Notes: generated by a model from the sequence alone, not told the origin. A stretch of DNA of 16,922 nucleotides from a candidate division SR1 bacterium (GCA_025997135.1 BNUE01000026.1:1-16922); one strand, 5' to 3'; positions 7,754 to 16,768 are shown, counted from the first letter of the stretch. Translations and numbers: made by a program.

Positions 7754-8989
7754 CTAAAATTGTACTCACTTCGATTGCATCTCCCTCTTTACATGATCTA
7801 AGTCATTCGCATTAGACATTGCCTGTTCTGGAGTGATCAATCACTGTTCTGCCAGAGTCGCCAAATGATCTTCCAGGAGTTGCATTCATATATTTCTATT
7901 GGTATACATTACGTTTTTGATCTGATTCAGCTTATTTTCTCTGATTGTATTTTCTACTGCGATATTATTAAGCAAGATTTCATGAGCTGGCACCATTCAG
8001 CTTCCATCTACTTTTCTGATCAGTTTTTGCACGATGATAGCTGTCATATTTTCACTGAGCTGATTTCTGATTTGTGGCTGTTCATCGGCAGGAAACATCG
8101 AAATAATCTTATTTACAGCCTGTTCTGCGGATCTAGAGTGGATTGTCGTCATCACCAAATGTCCAGTTTCAGCAAGAGCGATTGCATTTCTCACCGACTC
8201 AGTATCACGGATTTCTCAGAATAATATCACATCAGGTCTCTGTCTGAGGGCATATTTCATCGCAGATCCAAATGATGTAATATCTTTTCCCAGCTGTTTT
8301 TGCTCGAAAATCGACTTTTTGGGTTCAAAAATATACTCAATCGGGTCTTCGATAGTAATAATATGTTTTGCTTTGGTCATATTTATTTCTTCGACCATTG
8401 CCGCCAATGATGTAGATTTACCAGAACCAGTAGGTCACACCATAAAAATCACTCCATTTGTCTTCTGGATTAGTTGCTTGAATATCTGAGGCAAATGTCT
8501 TTCATCGATTGTCGGAACTTTCTCCTCGAGGAGCCTCGCAACTATCATCATATGATCTCTCTGACGAGAAACATTCACCCTATAACGTCTACCTTTCATC
8601 GAAATACCCAGATCAGCAGCCAAATTTGCTTCATAATTTCTACGATCTTCATCATTCATCATAAAATCAGCAAAACCATTCAAAGCTTTATCATCCAGTT
8701 TCGGCACTCACTGCAACCTTTTCGTCTCTCAGAAAATCCTAATAGACGGCTCCTCACCGTATGTTAGATAGATATCCGACGAATCATACTTCACCATCAA
8801 ATCAAATAACATTTCTAGGTATTTCTCAGCATCATCTGGCACCTGAATCGCAGGGCTTACCTGTGCAGGAGCAGGAGTTGAGACGGTAGGAATAGAAACA
8901 GGTTGAGCAGGGACAGCTTGAACTGACTGACTTGGAGCAGTCGCCGGAATTGGCGAAATAGCACCAGTTGGAACTTGGTTTTCTGGCAT
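7754..8989 (-). CDS. pilT: PilT-like type IV pilus ATPase with Pro/Ala-rich N-terminal extension
   Basis: Hexameric secretion-type ATPase expected to drive pilus retraction at the inner membrane. 411 residues with UGA=Gly. Residues 1-50 are a Pro/Ala/Gln/Val-rich linker absent from ordinary PilT (about 340-370 aa). The N2 domain follows ([20 protein letters not shown]). Walker A is GPTGSGKS at 185-192, with Gly185 encoded by UGA (8435-8437). Asp box: [13 protein letters not shown]. Walker B: RPDVILFGEIRDTES, with Gly258 encoded by UGA. His box: [13 protein letters not shown] at about 274-285. The C-terminal region includes [10 protein letters not shown], usual for PilT. The AETGHL and GEIRD forms favour PilT/PilU over PilB. 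No other pilus gene is present here. Confidence 0.93.
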
Positions 8990-9036
8990 TAGATATAATT
9001 ATTAAAAAGAAAATAAAAATCTGATTTATTTCACAT
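8989..9036 (-). CDS. Possible 15-residue leader peptide coupled to pilT
   Basis: An ATG at 9036 opens MGNKSDFYFLFNNYI (second codon UGA=Gly), whose TAA overlaps the pilT ATG by one base (TAATG), an arrangement typical of translational coupling. AGGAG lies 8 nt upstream (9049-9045) but overlaps the predicted start site at about 9045, so it may not be in the mRNA. The ORF could be chance. Confidence 0.3.
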
Positions 9037-9051
9037 ACAATTTACTCCTCT

Positions 9052-9080
9052 AGTATACCCACAAAAGCATTTTTTTTCAA
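9052..9080 (-). promoter_or_regulatory. Promoter of pilT
   Basis: TTGAAA (9080-9075), 17-bp spacer, TATACT (9057-9052) on the minus strand. Start near 9045 gives a leader of about 56 nt. Confidence 0.6.
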
Positions 9081-9109
9081 ACATCCCTTCTCTCCTAACA
9101 AAATATCTA

Positions 9110-9137
9110 TTGACTTTTCAGAAAAAATGATTATAAT
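9110..9137 (+). promoter_or_regulatory. Promoter of the 103-aa gene
   Basis: TTGACT (9110-9115), 16-bp spacer, TATAAT (9132-9137). Start near 9144, giving an unusually long leader of about 127 nt. Its -35 lies about 30 bp from the divergent pilT promoter. Confidence 0.7.
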
Positions 9138-9178
9138 AAAGAATACATCATCCTGATTTTTCTCTGTCATCCTGCCTG

Positions 9179-9236
9179 CCCCGTATTAAACTGCGGGGAA
9201 CTCGTTTCAGGCTCTAAAATGATTCAGGCTCTAAAA
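9179..9236 (+). repeat. Leader hairpin and 14-bp tandem repeat
   Basis: Within the leader of the 103-aa gene: a CCCCG/CGGGG hairpin (9179-9183 with 9194-9198, 10-nt loop), then two perfect copies of TTCAGGCTCTAAAA (9206-9219 and 9223-9236). These could be regulatory RNA elements or protein-binding sites. No known riboswitch is recognised. Confidence 0.6.
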
Positions 9237-9270
9237 CAAAAAAATTATTCAAAATATAAAAAGGTCAATC

Positions 9271-9582
9271 ATGACAAATCTTAACAAAGAAAAACAAGAG
9301 TTAGTCACTCAAAGTATCAAATCTTTTCATTCTATGTCTCACTCATTCTTTATACCTCTATTTGAGGCTTGTATGAGACAAGATTGGGATACAATGTTAG
9401 AACTTTTACAGCCCGAGATGGACATCCACCTCACATGCTCCAAAATCATTGAGACAATGTGTGAGTATGTTGAGGGCAATAGTGAACTCCCATTGATCCA
9501 TAACTTTATAGCAGATCCTCCGAACTTACAAAAGCTCTGCCATGAACTAGGCATATTGCCTGTATACCATGTAAATCTCTAA
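9271..9582 (+). CDS. Unknown 103-aa protein, monocistronic
   Basis: Not recognised. The ATG at 9271 follows an AAGGT ribosome-binding site (9261-9265). The protein looks all-helical and soluble: LNKEKQELVTQSIKSFHSM, then FFIPLFEACMRQDWDTMLEL, then CSKIIETMCEYVEG, ending ELGILPVYHVNL. No catalytic motif, signal peptide or membrane helix. Both glycines are GGC and no UGA is used. It shares its architecture with the gene at 4918: strong TTGACT promoter, SD-led start, no UGA codons and a strong intrinsic terminator. A stand-alone, probably well expressed gene. Confidence 0.72.
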   Translation: MTNLNKEKQELVTQSIKSFHSMSHSFFIPLFEACMRQDWDTMLELLQPEMDIHLTCSKIIETMCEYVEGNSELPLIHNFIADPPNLQKLCHELGILPVYHVNL

Positions 9583-9594
9583 ATCAACATTTCT

Positions 9595-9622
9595 AACAGT
9601 AGTTAACCACTACTGTTTTTTT
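9595..9622 (+). terminator. Intrinsic terminator of the 103-aa gene
   Basis: Nine-base-pair stem AACAGTAGT/ACTACTGTT (9595-9603 with 9609-9617), 5-nt loop, merging into a T-run, 12 bp after the stop. Confidence 0.88.
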
Positions 9623-9737
9623 ATCACTTGAATTTATGATTTCAACTTATAATAGTTGTCATATAAAATACCAATCTAAGCCAATTATAATCAAAAAAGA
9701 TGGGGTTTACTAAAGAAAGACTAATTTATCACTTGAT

Positions 9738-9766
9738 TTTACAAAAAAAGATTTATATATTATAAT
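9738..9766 (+). promoter_or_regulatory. Promoter of the Elp3-like acetyltransferase gene
   Basis: TTTACA (9738-9743), 17-bp spacer, TATAAT (9761-9766). Start near 9773, 27 nt before the ATG. Its existence supports a genuine start at 9800 rather than a truncated longer gene. Confidence 0.5.
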
Positions 9767-9799
9767 AATATTTACCCACATCTCTAACTTCCACAAAAA

Positions 9800-10186
9800 A
9801 TGGACAATCTAAACCTGATAATCAGACAATACCTAAGCTCAGTTGGCTCAGAATTTTTTATCTCTTTTGAAGACAAACTCGGCTATTTATACGGCTTCAC
9901 ACGTCTACTTTTACCTCTAGATGACAATACTGTAGATATTCCTGGATTATGACCCCAGACAGCTATCCTCAGAGAGCTTCACGTCTATGGCACACAGGAA
10001 AAAATATGAGAAAAATGAGACAATCAGCACTCTGGACTGGGCAAAAGACTACTAAATATCGCGGAAAAAAAAGCAAAAGAAAGCTGATACGAGAGATTGA
10101 GTGTGATTAGCGGTGTAGGTGTGAGAGAATATTATCGTAAACTAGGTTATCAGCTAGTCGGAACCTATATGATGAAAGAACTGTAA
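9800..10186 (+). CDS. Elp3-like GNAT acetyltransferase domain, stand-alone
   Basis: 128 residues that match only the C-terminal acetyltransferase half of Elp3, the enzyme that modifies wobble uridines of tRNA. Visible blocks: [21 protein letters not shown] (EIFLSFED-like); [11 protein letters not shown] at 54-64; the acetyl-CoA loop [10 protein letters not shown] at 76-85; and the Elp3 signature [17 protein letters not shown] at 101-117, ending GTYMMKEL. Four glycines are UGA (51, 70, 73, 96). The radical-SAM domain and its Cys cluster, normally N-terminal, are absent: an in-frame TAA at 9785-9787 and a promoter precede the ATG. It may work with a separate radical-SAM protein, act on another substrate, or be a relic; conserved motifs argue against a relic. 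Confidence 0.85.
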
Positions 10187-10191
10187 GATAT

Positions 10192-10220
10192 TTGACAAAA
10201 TTCATATTTTTGAGTATAAT
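10192..10220 (+). promoter_or_regulatory. Consensus promoter of the 273-aa gene
   Basis: TTGACA (10192-10197), 17-bp spacer, TATAAT (10215-10220): a perfect consensus, starting 6 bp after the preceding stop codon. Start near 10227; leader about 26 nt without an SD. Confidence 0.8.
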
Positions 10221-10252
10221 ATGGTATATTTTATATCCTATTATCGATTTTA

Positions 10253-11074
10253 ATGTCTGATAAAATTGAAAGTCTTTATGCCGATAATTCATCCAATAAT
10301 ACCTGAATAAGAACAGCTAAAACCAAAGCAGAATATGAAGCATATAAAGCCAAAAATATACAACAATGATATACATATCAGGAGGCAAGAAAGGCAAACT
10401 CCGGAGAACGTGCCAATAAATTACAAGAGTTAAAAAAACAATATAAGCAAGTTGAGGACAAATGGATTCAGGCATTTATCGATTATGAAGAGATTAAAGT
10501 AGACATTTATGTAGATGATACAGATATCAAAAAAGCCAAAGACTATATGGATAAATGCAAGTCAGAACTAATTTCTATTTACAATAAAATGATCCCACAG
10601 ATGGACGTTATAGAGTCTATGAATGTGCCAATGATTACCAATAATTTTAGTATGCTCTATGAAGAGCCAGACAACTGAAAATGAGATAATTTCATCATAA
10701 GTTTTCGATGATCAGCTTTCGTTGCGATGACCAATATAGGTCAGTCCTCTTCTAGTATGAAAAGCATTGTAGTCCAGAAAGAATGAGCTTTAACCTGAGA
10801 TATGATGTTTAATACGATGTCATCATACGACATAAATATCACCCTGAGAGACCAAAATGGTAAAATCAAAAAAACATACAAACAACAGTGAGTGAATAGC
10901 TATCTCACTCTACCAAAATGGCTAGTAGCAAAAGGCGATTCTATCACTGTAGATATTTTAAATGCTCGATGATGAGTATTTGGGAATGAATGAGCTGCCT
11001 TTCGCGATCCTACCTATCCTAGGAGAGCCTCATTTAAATGATCCAGACAAAAACGAACGAGTAAAAAGCAGTAA
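10253..11074 (+). CDS. Unknown coiled-coil protein, 273 aa, with basic tail
   Basis: Not recognised. With about 12 UGA codons read as Gly the frame is continuous. Residues 1-130 are charged and helical (TKAEYEAYKAKNIQQGYTYQ, then KLQELKKQYKQVEDKWIQAF and KKAKDYMDKCKSELISIYNK), likely a coiled coil. Residues about 145-245 look beta-rich (NFIISFRGSAFVAMTNIG, KSIVVQKEG, YDINITLRDQNGKIKKTY, YLTLPKWLVAKGDSITVDIL), perhaps a beta-sandwich. The last ~25 residues are strongly basic (YPRRASFKGSRQKRTSKKQ), suggesting nucleic-acid or membrane contact. No signal peptide. It has the most canonical promoter in the window, so high expression is likely. Confidence 0.8.
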
Positions 11075-11092
11075 AAATATATATATTTTACT
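11070..11092. terminator. Bidirectional terminator over two stop codons
   Basis: AGTAAAA/TTTTACT stem (11070-11076 with 11086-11092) closing an AT-alternating loop. The symmetric A/T arms could terminate both converging genes. It contains the TAA of the plus gene (11072-11074) and the stop of the minus gene (11088-11090). Confidence 0.55.
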
Positions 11093-11423
11093 CAATAGGT
11101 ATCTCATATTCACAGTCAAAAGATGTCCATCCGCTCAAATCAGTAGATTTCATATCTTGTCCACCGACAGTAGGCACTACATCAGCCAATTTCACATTAT
11201 TGTTAATATTTTTAGCTGACTTATCTATCTGCTTTATTTCTTTTTTTACTTCTCCAGAAAACGTTTTTTGTGATAGTTCTGTTTTTTGTATTTTACTCAA
11301 AACTACCTCAGACAGAGGCATCTGAAAGCTTTTTAGTACAAAAAATCCGAGATTTCCAGCATTTACGCTAGATACATTCATCCATAACAAACATACAATT
11401 AGGAGAAACCAGCACTTTTTCAT
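11088..11423 (-). CDS. Small secreted protein, unknown
   Basis: 111 residues from the ATG at 11423. N-terminus MKKCWFLLIVCLLWMNVSSV then NAG is a textbook Sec signal peptide with likely cleavage after VNA (about residue 23). The mature part is about 88 residues: a hydrophobic start (LGFFVLKSFQMPLSEVVLSK), a Lys/Glu/Asn-rich helix (SGEVKKEIKQIDKSAKNINN) and a C-terminal GWTSFDCEYEIPIE. No domain recognised. An upstream ATG at 11447 is rejected because it lies within the promoter and would spoil the signal peptide. All six glycines are GGN. It is convergent with the coiled-coil gene and divergent from the giant membrane protein. Confidence 0.75.
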   Translation of the reverse strand: MKKCWFLLIVCLLWMNVSSVNAGNLGFFVLKSFQMPLSEVVLSKIQKTELSQKTFSGEVKKEIKQIDKSAKNINNNVKLADVVPTVGGQDMKSTDLSGWTSFDCEYEIPIE

Positions 11424-11429
11424 AAAACA

Positions 11430-11458
11430 AATATAACGATAAAGCATTACAAAGTCAA
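11430..11458 (-). promoter_or_regulatory. Promoter of the small secreted protein (leaderless)
   Basis: TTGACT (11458-11453), 17-bp spacer, TATATT (11435-11430). The A of the ATG at 11423 is 7 nt past the -10 box, the expected start site, so the transcript should begin at the start codon. Confidence 0.65.
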
Positions 11459-11492
11459 GTCGCTTTATCTTGAAATCACCTTAAAATTCCCT

Positions 11493-14400
11493 ATGATACG
11501 TGAAATTATCAGCCAATATTTTACTTTTTTCACCTATATCTTGATGAAATCCAAGTTAGCAAACAGAATCTGACTAATTCTTATGTGAATTTTTACCGTC
11601 GCTATGCTATTTTTTTGACGAGAGTCTATCTCAGCATTTCTAGCCAATCACACCTATTACAAAGATATGGTTTCTAGCGGTAGTGGTCGATGATTAGTTA
11701 TCTCAGCAGTGATTATAGCAGTTATACCTGTACTTTATCTGCTGTATTCTTCCAAATTCACACTAAAAAAGTGGCTTATCATTTTGGGTTCATCTATCAC
11801 TTTTTTTGGTCTGATACATTCCATCATCAAAGGCGATGTTTACTGATTTGGGCGATTTATTATACTTTTCCATACAGCTTTTTTGATGCTATTAGGCATA
11901 TATACGGTTATTGGATGCTTTTCACTCGGATCATTTATAGAATCTAAATTTCTCAAATTTTCACAGCACAGACGACAAGAGCTATTTCTCACATTTGGCA
12001 TCTGACTATGTGCTTTTCTAGCTATCATCCAGATTTTAGTATGAGCTGATCTATTATTCGGCGTCGTATCTCGAGTTTTATTTATATGACTCTGAGTCCT
12101 TACTTATTTACGACGCAAAACTATCTCATCATATTCTCAGGTTCTAACCCACATTCTTAGCTCTTTACATTCTCAGATAAAGACAAACAAAACTCTGATC
12201 ATCTCAATATCAGTTTTGCTCACTATATCCATTATGTACCTCCTATTTGGTTATCAGAATTCATTCATTCCATATTCGACAGCACGAGATGCCAATCACG
12301 AATATATGTACACCCCCAAGATTTTAGCAGAGAATAACTGAGTTTATCGAGGAAATACGATTGGTTCTATTATGCCTGGTATGTGGCACATGTGGATTAC
12401 TTTCTTCTTTTCTCTATCTGGATTGACTGGATGATTATTTGGGCTTTCATCAGATACCATAGCTGTTTCTACCAATTTTACAAGTGCTCTACTCATCCTA
12501 TTATTTGGGATATGAATAGTTTTCCAGCTTGTTCAGTTCTTATCGTCAAAAAATACTTGACAAACAGAAGATGAAGAGAAAAAAGAAAAAGTCAAAAAAA
12601 GCTGACTTTCAGTCTTATGAATCACTATTTGACGATCTACATTACTATTCTGGTTGACCTCAGGAATGTGAGCATTTCTAGTTATGGTAGACAACAAAAC
12701 TGATCTCTGAGTAATGGCTTTATCATCACTGGCTATATTATCCTGACTAATATTTCTATCCATCTTAGATCAAAAAGATGCCAGCAAAAAGGAAATCCGA
12801 AAATACCTTATCTTAGCTGGAGTTTTCTTCGCATTTGCCTGCCTAGCCAAGTCGACAGCTTTCGTAGATATTCTACTTTTTGCAGTATTTTTAGCTGGAC
12901 TATGGATTTCTCCACGATGTAGTTTATGACTATGATTGGCAGCGACAGGTTGCCTGAGATACCTCAATATTCTCACGTCATCAGTTATGATTTCCACTAC
13001 TCAGGCGAATTATCTCATCCTACTCTGAGCTATATGCATCATCTGAGGCTTGGTTATCGCAATACTAAAAAAGAAAAAAATTCTGATCGCTGTCAAATAT
13101 CTTATATGAATTATGATCAGCTTTCTGATTACTCTTATCCTTTTCAAGACTCCACGACAAATAGTTAATCAGTCATATTCAGATACCATTTCTCCCAAAT
13201 CGCTTATCAAATGACTTTTAGCACAGGCTGAACCAAACACTCAATCAACTGACGCAACAACCTCACTTTTAGAACAATCCTCAATTGACCAAACCGCTCT
13301 AGCGGTCCAACCTTCATCTTCACGGATCGATTCACAATTGAGTGCAGATGAGTGTATACAGCAGGGAAATATCCGAACTCCAGAGGAATTAGCAGAAAAT
13401 CTAAAAGAGCCCCCACAGTGAGGAAACTGAGGTGAAGACCTAGGTAGATATATCTGATATGGATGGAGAGAAACTCCTAGGGCAGATGCGACATTCATTG
13501 CTAGACTTCTATTTCCTGCACGTAATATATGTTATTCACTAGATCAGACGGCTAGACTCCTCTGTTCAAATGACATCCAGACTCAATCTGTTTCAAATTT
13601 CAAGATTATCGAGCTAAAAGCCATTTATAGTCAGATAACAGACAAAGACTCACAGTGAGCCTTATTGTTAGCAGATGCCATCGACTCATTCGACAGAAAC
13701 ACAGGTTCTGACTCAGCAAATTATAATATCAAAGAATATAGCGATCATATCACCAATCTCAGACAGTTTTACCAGTCTTATGCTATCGCCTCTACATCCA
13801 CATATATTGCTATCCCATATCGTTATTTAGTCCCTCTAAATATAACCTTCAACTGGTCTCTGCAGAATTTAAGTTCTTATTACACTGACATCTGATTTAC
13901 TCGAGTACTAATTTTCATAATTTTAGCAGTATCTCTAGTATATTCCATCGTCAGTACCTACGTATCTGCTACAAAATGAGAACACACAGAAAAATATAGA
14001 CTCTCAAATAACTTAATGATTTTATCACTTACTACAATTGTCTGACGAGGAATTTGGCGAGTTATCGGTAGTGCCATCCTCTGGTACGGGACAGTACTCA
14101 TCTCCCGAACGATGATGACATTGATCGCATTTATCATATCACTCTGATGATCAGAAGTAAACAAAGATAAAAAGCTGACTATCCTCACGTATGTATTCTT
14201 CTTTACGGTTATCATCGCTATCTTTATTCAGCTTTTTCTAAACTTTTTTAGAATTGCGTCTCAAGGTGCTTCTGGACCATTCGTACGATACAAGGCTTCT
14301 CAGGGTATACAACAAATCATCACCGACGACGTACAAAACAAACAAGAGGTCAAAACAATATCAGCAAAAGACATTTTTGATCTACAGTTTCCTCAGTATA

Positions 14401-15227
14401 ATCCTATTATTACAGCACTACAAGACAGAGCCGACACAGACTGAGTTGTAATTTGAGGGACATACATATCTTACTTTCTACCAAATCAGAAGAATCTTCA
14501 AAGCGACTGAATGTGAGATCAAATGCGAAAGAAAGCCTCAGACAATGATTACTGCAAGACATACTGGAGATTAAAGCACGATAATGTCAAGTATTACGTC
14601 ATGGATCCAAATATCGCATCTATCGGAATGTGAGAGTGAAATGAAACCATATTACGAAAATTCTTCGCAAAACTCGACCCAGTAACTGGTAAAATCGACA
14701 CCGACTGAGCTATGACAGCACTTGTTAGATTATACGAATTAGGCTACCTAAAGCTTATTTCTACCAATAATATCGGAACTTACTACGCTTTCACACTATC
14801 TGATGATGAGATGAAACAATTCTTTGATGTACAAACTCCTGAGGACATAGTTCTGACTAGGGCTAAACTCTCTGTGATGAGATACTTCTCAGAAGATGTA
14901 AATACATTATTTTCTCAGATGTGAAACGTATTTGTCAGCAAAATATCCGCAGGTGGCTGACTCGCAGAGATAGCAAATATGTACTGACAGGAGTACAGAA
15001 TAGATGAATTAAAATCAGCTGCTGCTTGATTATTATCCAAAGATATTTCAGGAGTCAAAAATCTGACCCAACAGGAAAGATTTGTTTTGGTTCAGTGGTA
15101 CAACCTCTACACGCTTCTGAAAAGTTCAAATTCAGATCAAAAATCCCAATGACAATCGATGCTTTCAAATATACTTTCAAACGGTATCTCATGATCTTCA
15201 CAGATTATGGCTTTTGAGATCATATAA
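11493..15227 (+). CDS. Giant multi-pass membrane protein, possible GT-C-like glycosyltransferase
   Basis: 1244 residues, continuous only because about 47 UGA codons are Gly. Many transmembrane helices: a block at about 1-245; a loop STARDANHEYMYTPKILAEN (about 260-280) with NGVYRGNTIGSIMPGMWHMW; more helices to about 560; a hydrophilic Ser/Gln/Asp-rich insertion at about 570-800; three or so helices at about 800-920; and a soluble C-terminal domain (about 925-1244) with VVIGGTYISYFLPNQK, KYYVMDPNIASIGMGEGNE and MTALVRLYELGYLKL. An acidic/His loop after a helix followed by an ...NG...MPG.W.. segment recalls the first extracytoplasmic loop of GT-C enzymes (PMT, ArnT), so lipid-linked sugar transfer to surface polymers is possible. 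This rests on pattern only. cysS follows 32 bp later, probably co-transcribed. Confidence 0.85.
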
Positions 15228-15259
15228 CACAATTCTTAACTCCTAATTCTAAATTCTAA

Positions 15260-16696
15260 ATGCTCCCCCCATTAAACCTCTACAACACACTCACTCACTC
15301 CAAAGAAGCATTCATCCCTAGAAATCCAGATCAAATCTGAATGTATTCTTGTGGTCCGACAGTCTATTCTACTCCCAGCATTGGGAATTATAGAGCATTT
15401 TTCACAGCTGACCTTATCAGAAACACACTTGCAAACCTCTATGACTACCCAGTCAAATCTATTATGAATATCACAGATGTCTGACATCTCACATCAGATG
15501 GCGACACATGAGAAGATAAATTAGAGAAATGAGCAAAAAAAGACTGAATCACCGCACGAGAAGTAGCTTCCAAATACGAAAAACAATTTCTTGACGGATT
15601 AGCTCAGCTTAATATCGATAAATTTGACGTTATGCCACGTGCCACTGACCATATTTCTCAGCAGCAAGTCATCGTGCAAGCTTTGATTGATAAATGATAC
15701 ACCTACATTATCGACTGAGACGGAATCTATATGGACACCTCCAGAGTCGAAGATTATGGCGAGCTTATGTGACCAAATTACAAAAAAAGGCTAGAAAATC
15801 TGAATGCTGGCGAAAGAGTAAATTTCACCTGAAAAAAAAACGCAACAGATTTCGCTCTCTGGAAATTCTCACCAGATGACAAAGTCTGAGAAAAGAGACA
15901 GATGGAACGAGATTTTCCACCCTATGGAATGTGATTTCCAGGTCGACATATAGAGTGTAGTGCAATGTCTAGTGAATATCTAGGTCAGCATTTTGATATT
16001 CATCACGGTTGAGCTGATCATATCACAATTCATCATCCCAATGAAATAGCTCAGTCCGAATCAGCCTTTGATATTCATCATCCAGATCGCCGAGTTCGTT
16101 ATCGACTTCACAACGAATTTCTCCAGGTAAATGGCGGTAAAATGTCCAAATCTCTCTGAAACGTTTACACACTATCTGACCTTGAAGATAAAGGTTTTTC
16201 GCCACTAGATCTCAGATTTTTCTTTTTTATGGCACATTATCGTACTCAGCAAAATTTCACCCGAGAAGCATTAAAACAAGCCCAAACCACCCGCAATAAT
16301 ATCCAAAAGAAACTATCTAATTATAGCTATCCATTAGATCAGCATATCGATCGTTCATCTCCCCTTTTCATCGCTCTCACCAACTCTCTCGCCGACGACC
16401 TGAATACGCCCAAGATGCTATCAACTCTCAATTCATCACTATCAAATCTAGACCAATCTACACTAAGTACCATCTATCGATTTGAAAAAAACATTTTAAA
16501 AGTCTGACTTTTTGACTCTATTTCACTACTCTGACAAAATGACATCCCTCAGTCGATCATAGACCTAGCCAATCAGCGTCTAGCAGCCAAAAAAGATAAA
16601 AATTTCGCACTCGCAGACCAGATTAGGACTCAGATATGAGAACAAGGCTTCACCATCACAGATACTCCAGATTGATTTGAGATAACTCTAGACTAA
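15260..16696 (+). CDS. cysS: Cysteinyl-tRNA synthetase, with altered HIGH motif
   Basis: Charges tRNA-Cys (class I aaRS). 478 residues, 17 UGA-Gly codons by my count. N-terminal block [20 protein letters not shown] carries the zinc Cys31 and the HIGH region, here PSIGN (40-43 SIGN), with Ser in place of the first His. The zinc site continues with [17 protein letters not shown], where the usual Trp of GWHIECS is Arg, and with [28 protein letters not shown] at 294-301 is intact, with its Gly encoded by UGA. The C-terminal helical region ([15 protein letters not shown]) and a [20 protein letters not shown] tail are typical. No SD or promoter lies in the 32-bp gap after the membrane-protein gene. 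Identity is certain. Confidence 0.96.
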
Positions 16697-16768
16697 AATT
16701 TTGCATCCTGTCAGTATAATTGTCAGACAACACAGCAAGATAACGCTTATCTTTCCTATTTTTTGCAT
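16688..16768 (-). CDS. Possible 26-aa lipoprotein-like peptide
   Basis: An ATG at 16768 opens a 26-residue ORF, MQKIGKISVILLCCLTIILT then GCKILV, with a basic start, a hydrophobic core and an LTGC lipobox, then a stop four residues after GC. It resembles a bare lipoprotein signal peptide, like short lysis-type lipopeptides. Its 3' end overlaps cysS antisense by 9 bp, and the cysS terminator hairpin lies inside it. No SD or clear promoter. Could be chance or the remnant of a longer lipoprotein. Confidence 0.3.
   Translation of the reverse strand: MQKIGKISVILLCCLTIILTGCKILV
16737..16764 (+). terminator. Likely terminator of cysS
   Basis: Perfect AAGATAA-CGC-TTATCTT hairpin (16737-16753), followed by TCCTA and six T, about 40 bp after the cysS stop. 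The gap between stem and T-run makes it a moderate candidate. Confidence 0.5.

Noticed and set aside
7865..8224. 119-aa plus-strand ORF
   Set aside because: Antisense to the PilT C-terminal half, which has clear Walker B and His-box motifs.
9694..9766. 21-codon ORF beginning near ATGGGG upstream of the Elp3-like gene
   Set aside because: No SD, runs through the promoter, low-complexity sequence.
15026..15217. 63-aa plus-strand ORF
   Set aside because: Out of frame with the membrane protein, whose own frame continues coherently to 15227.
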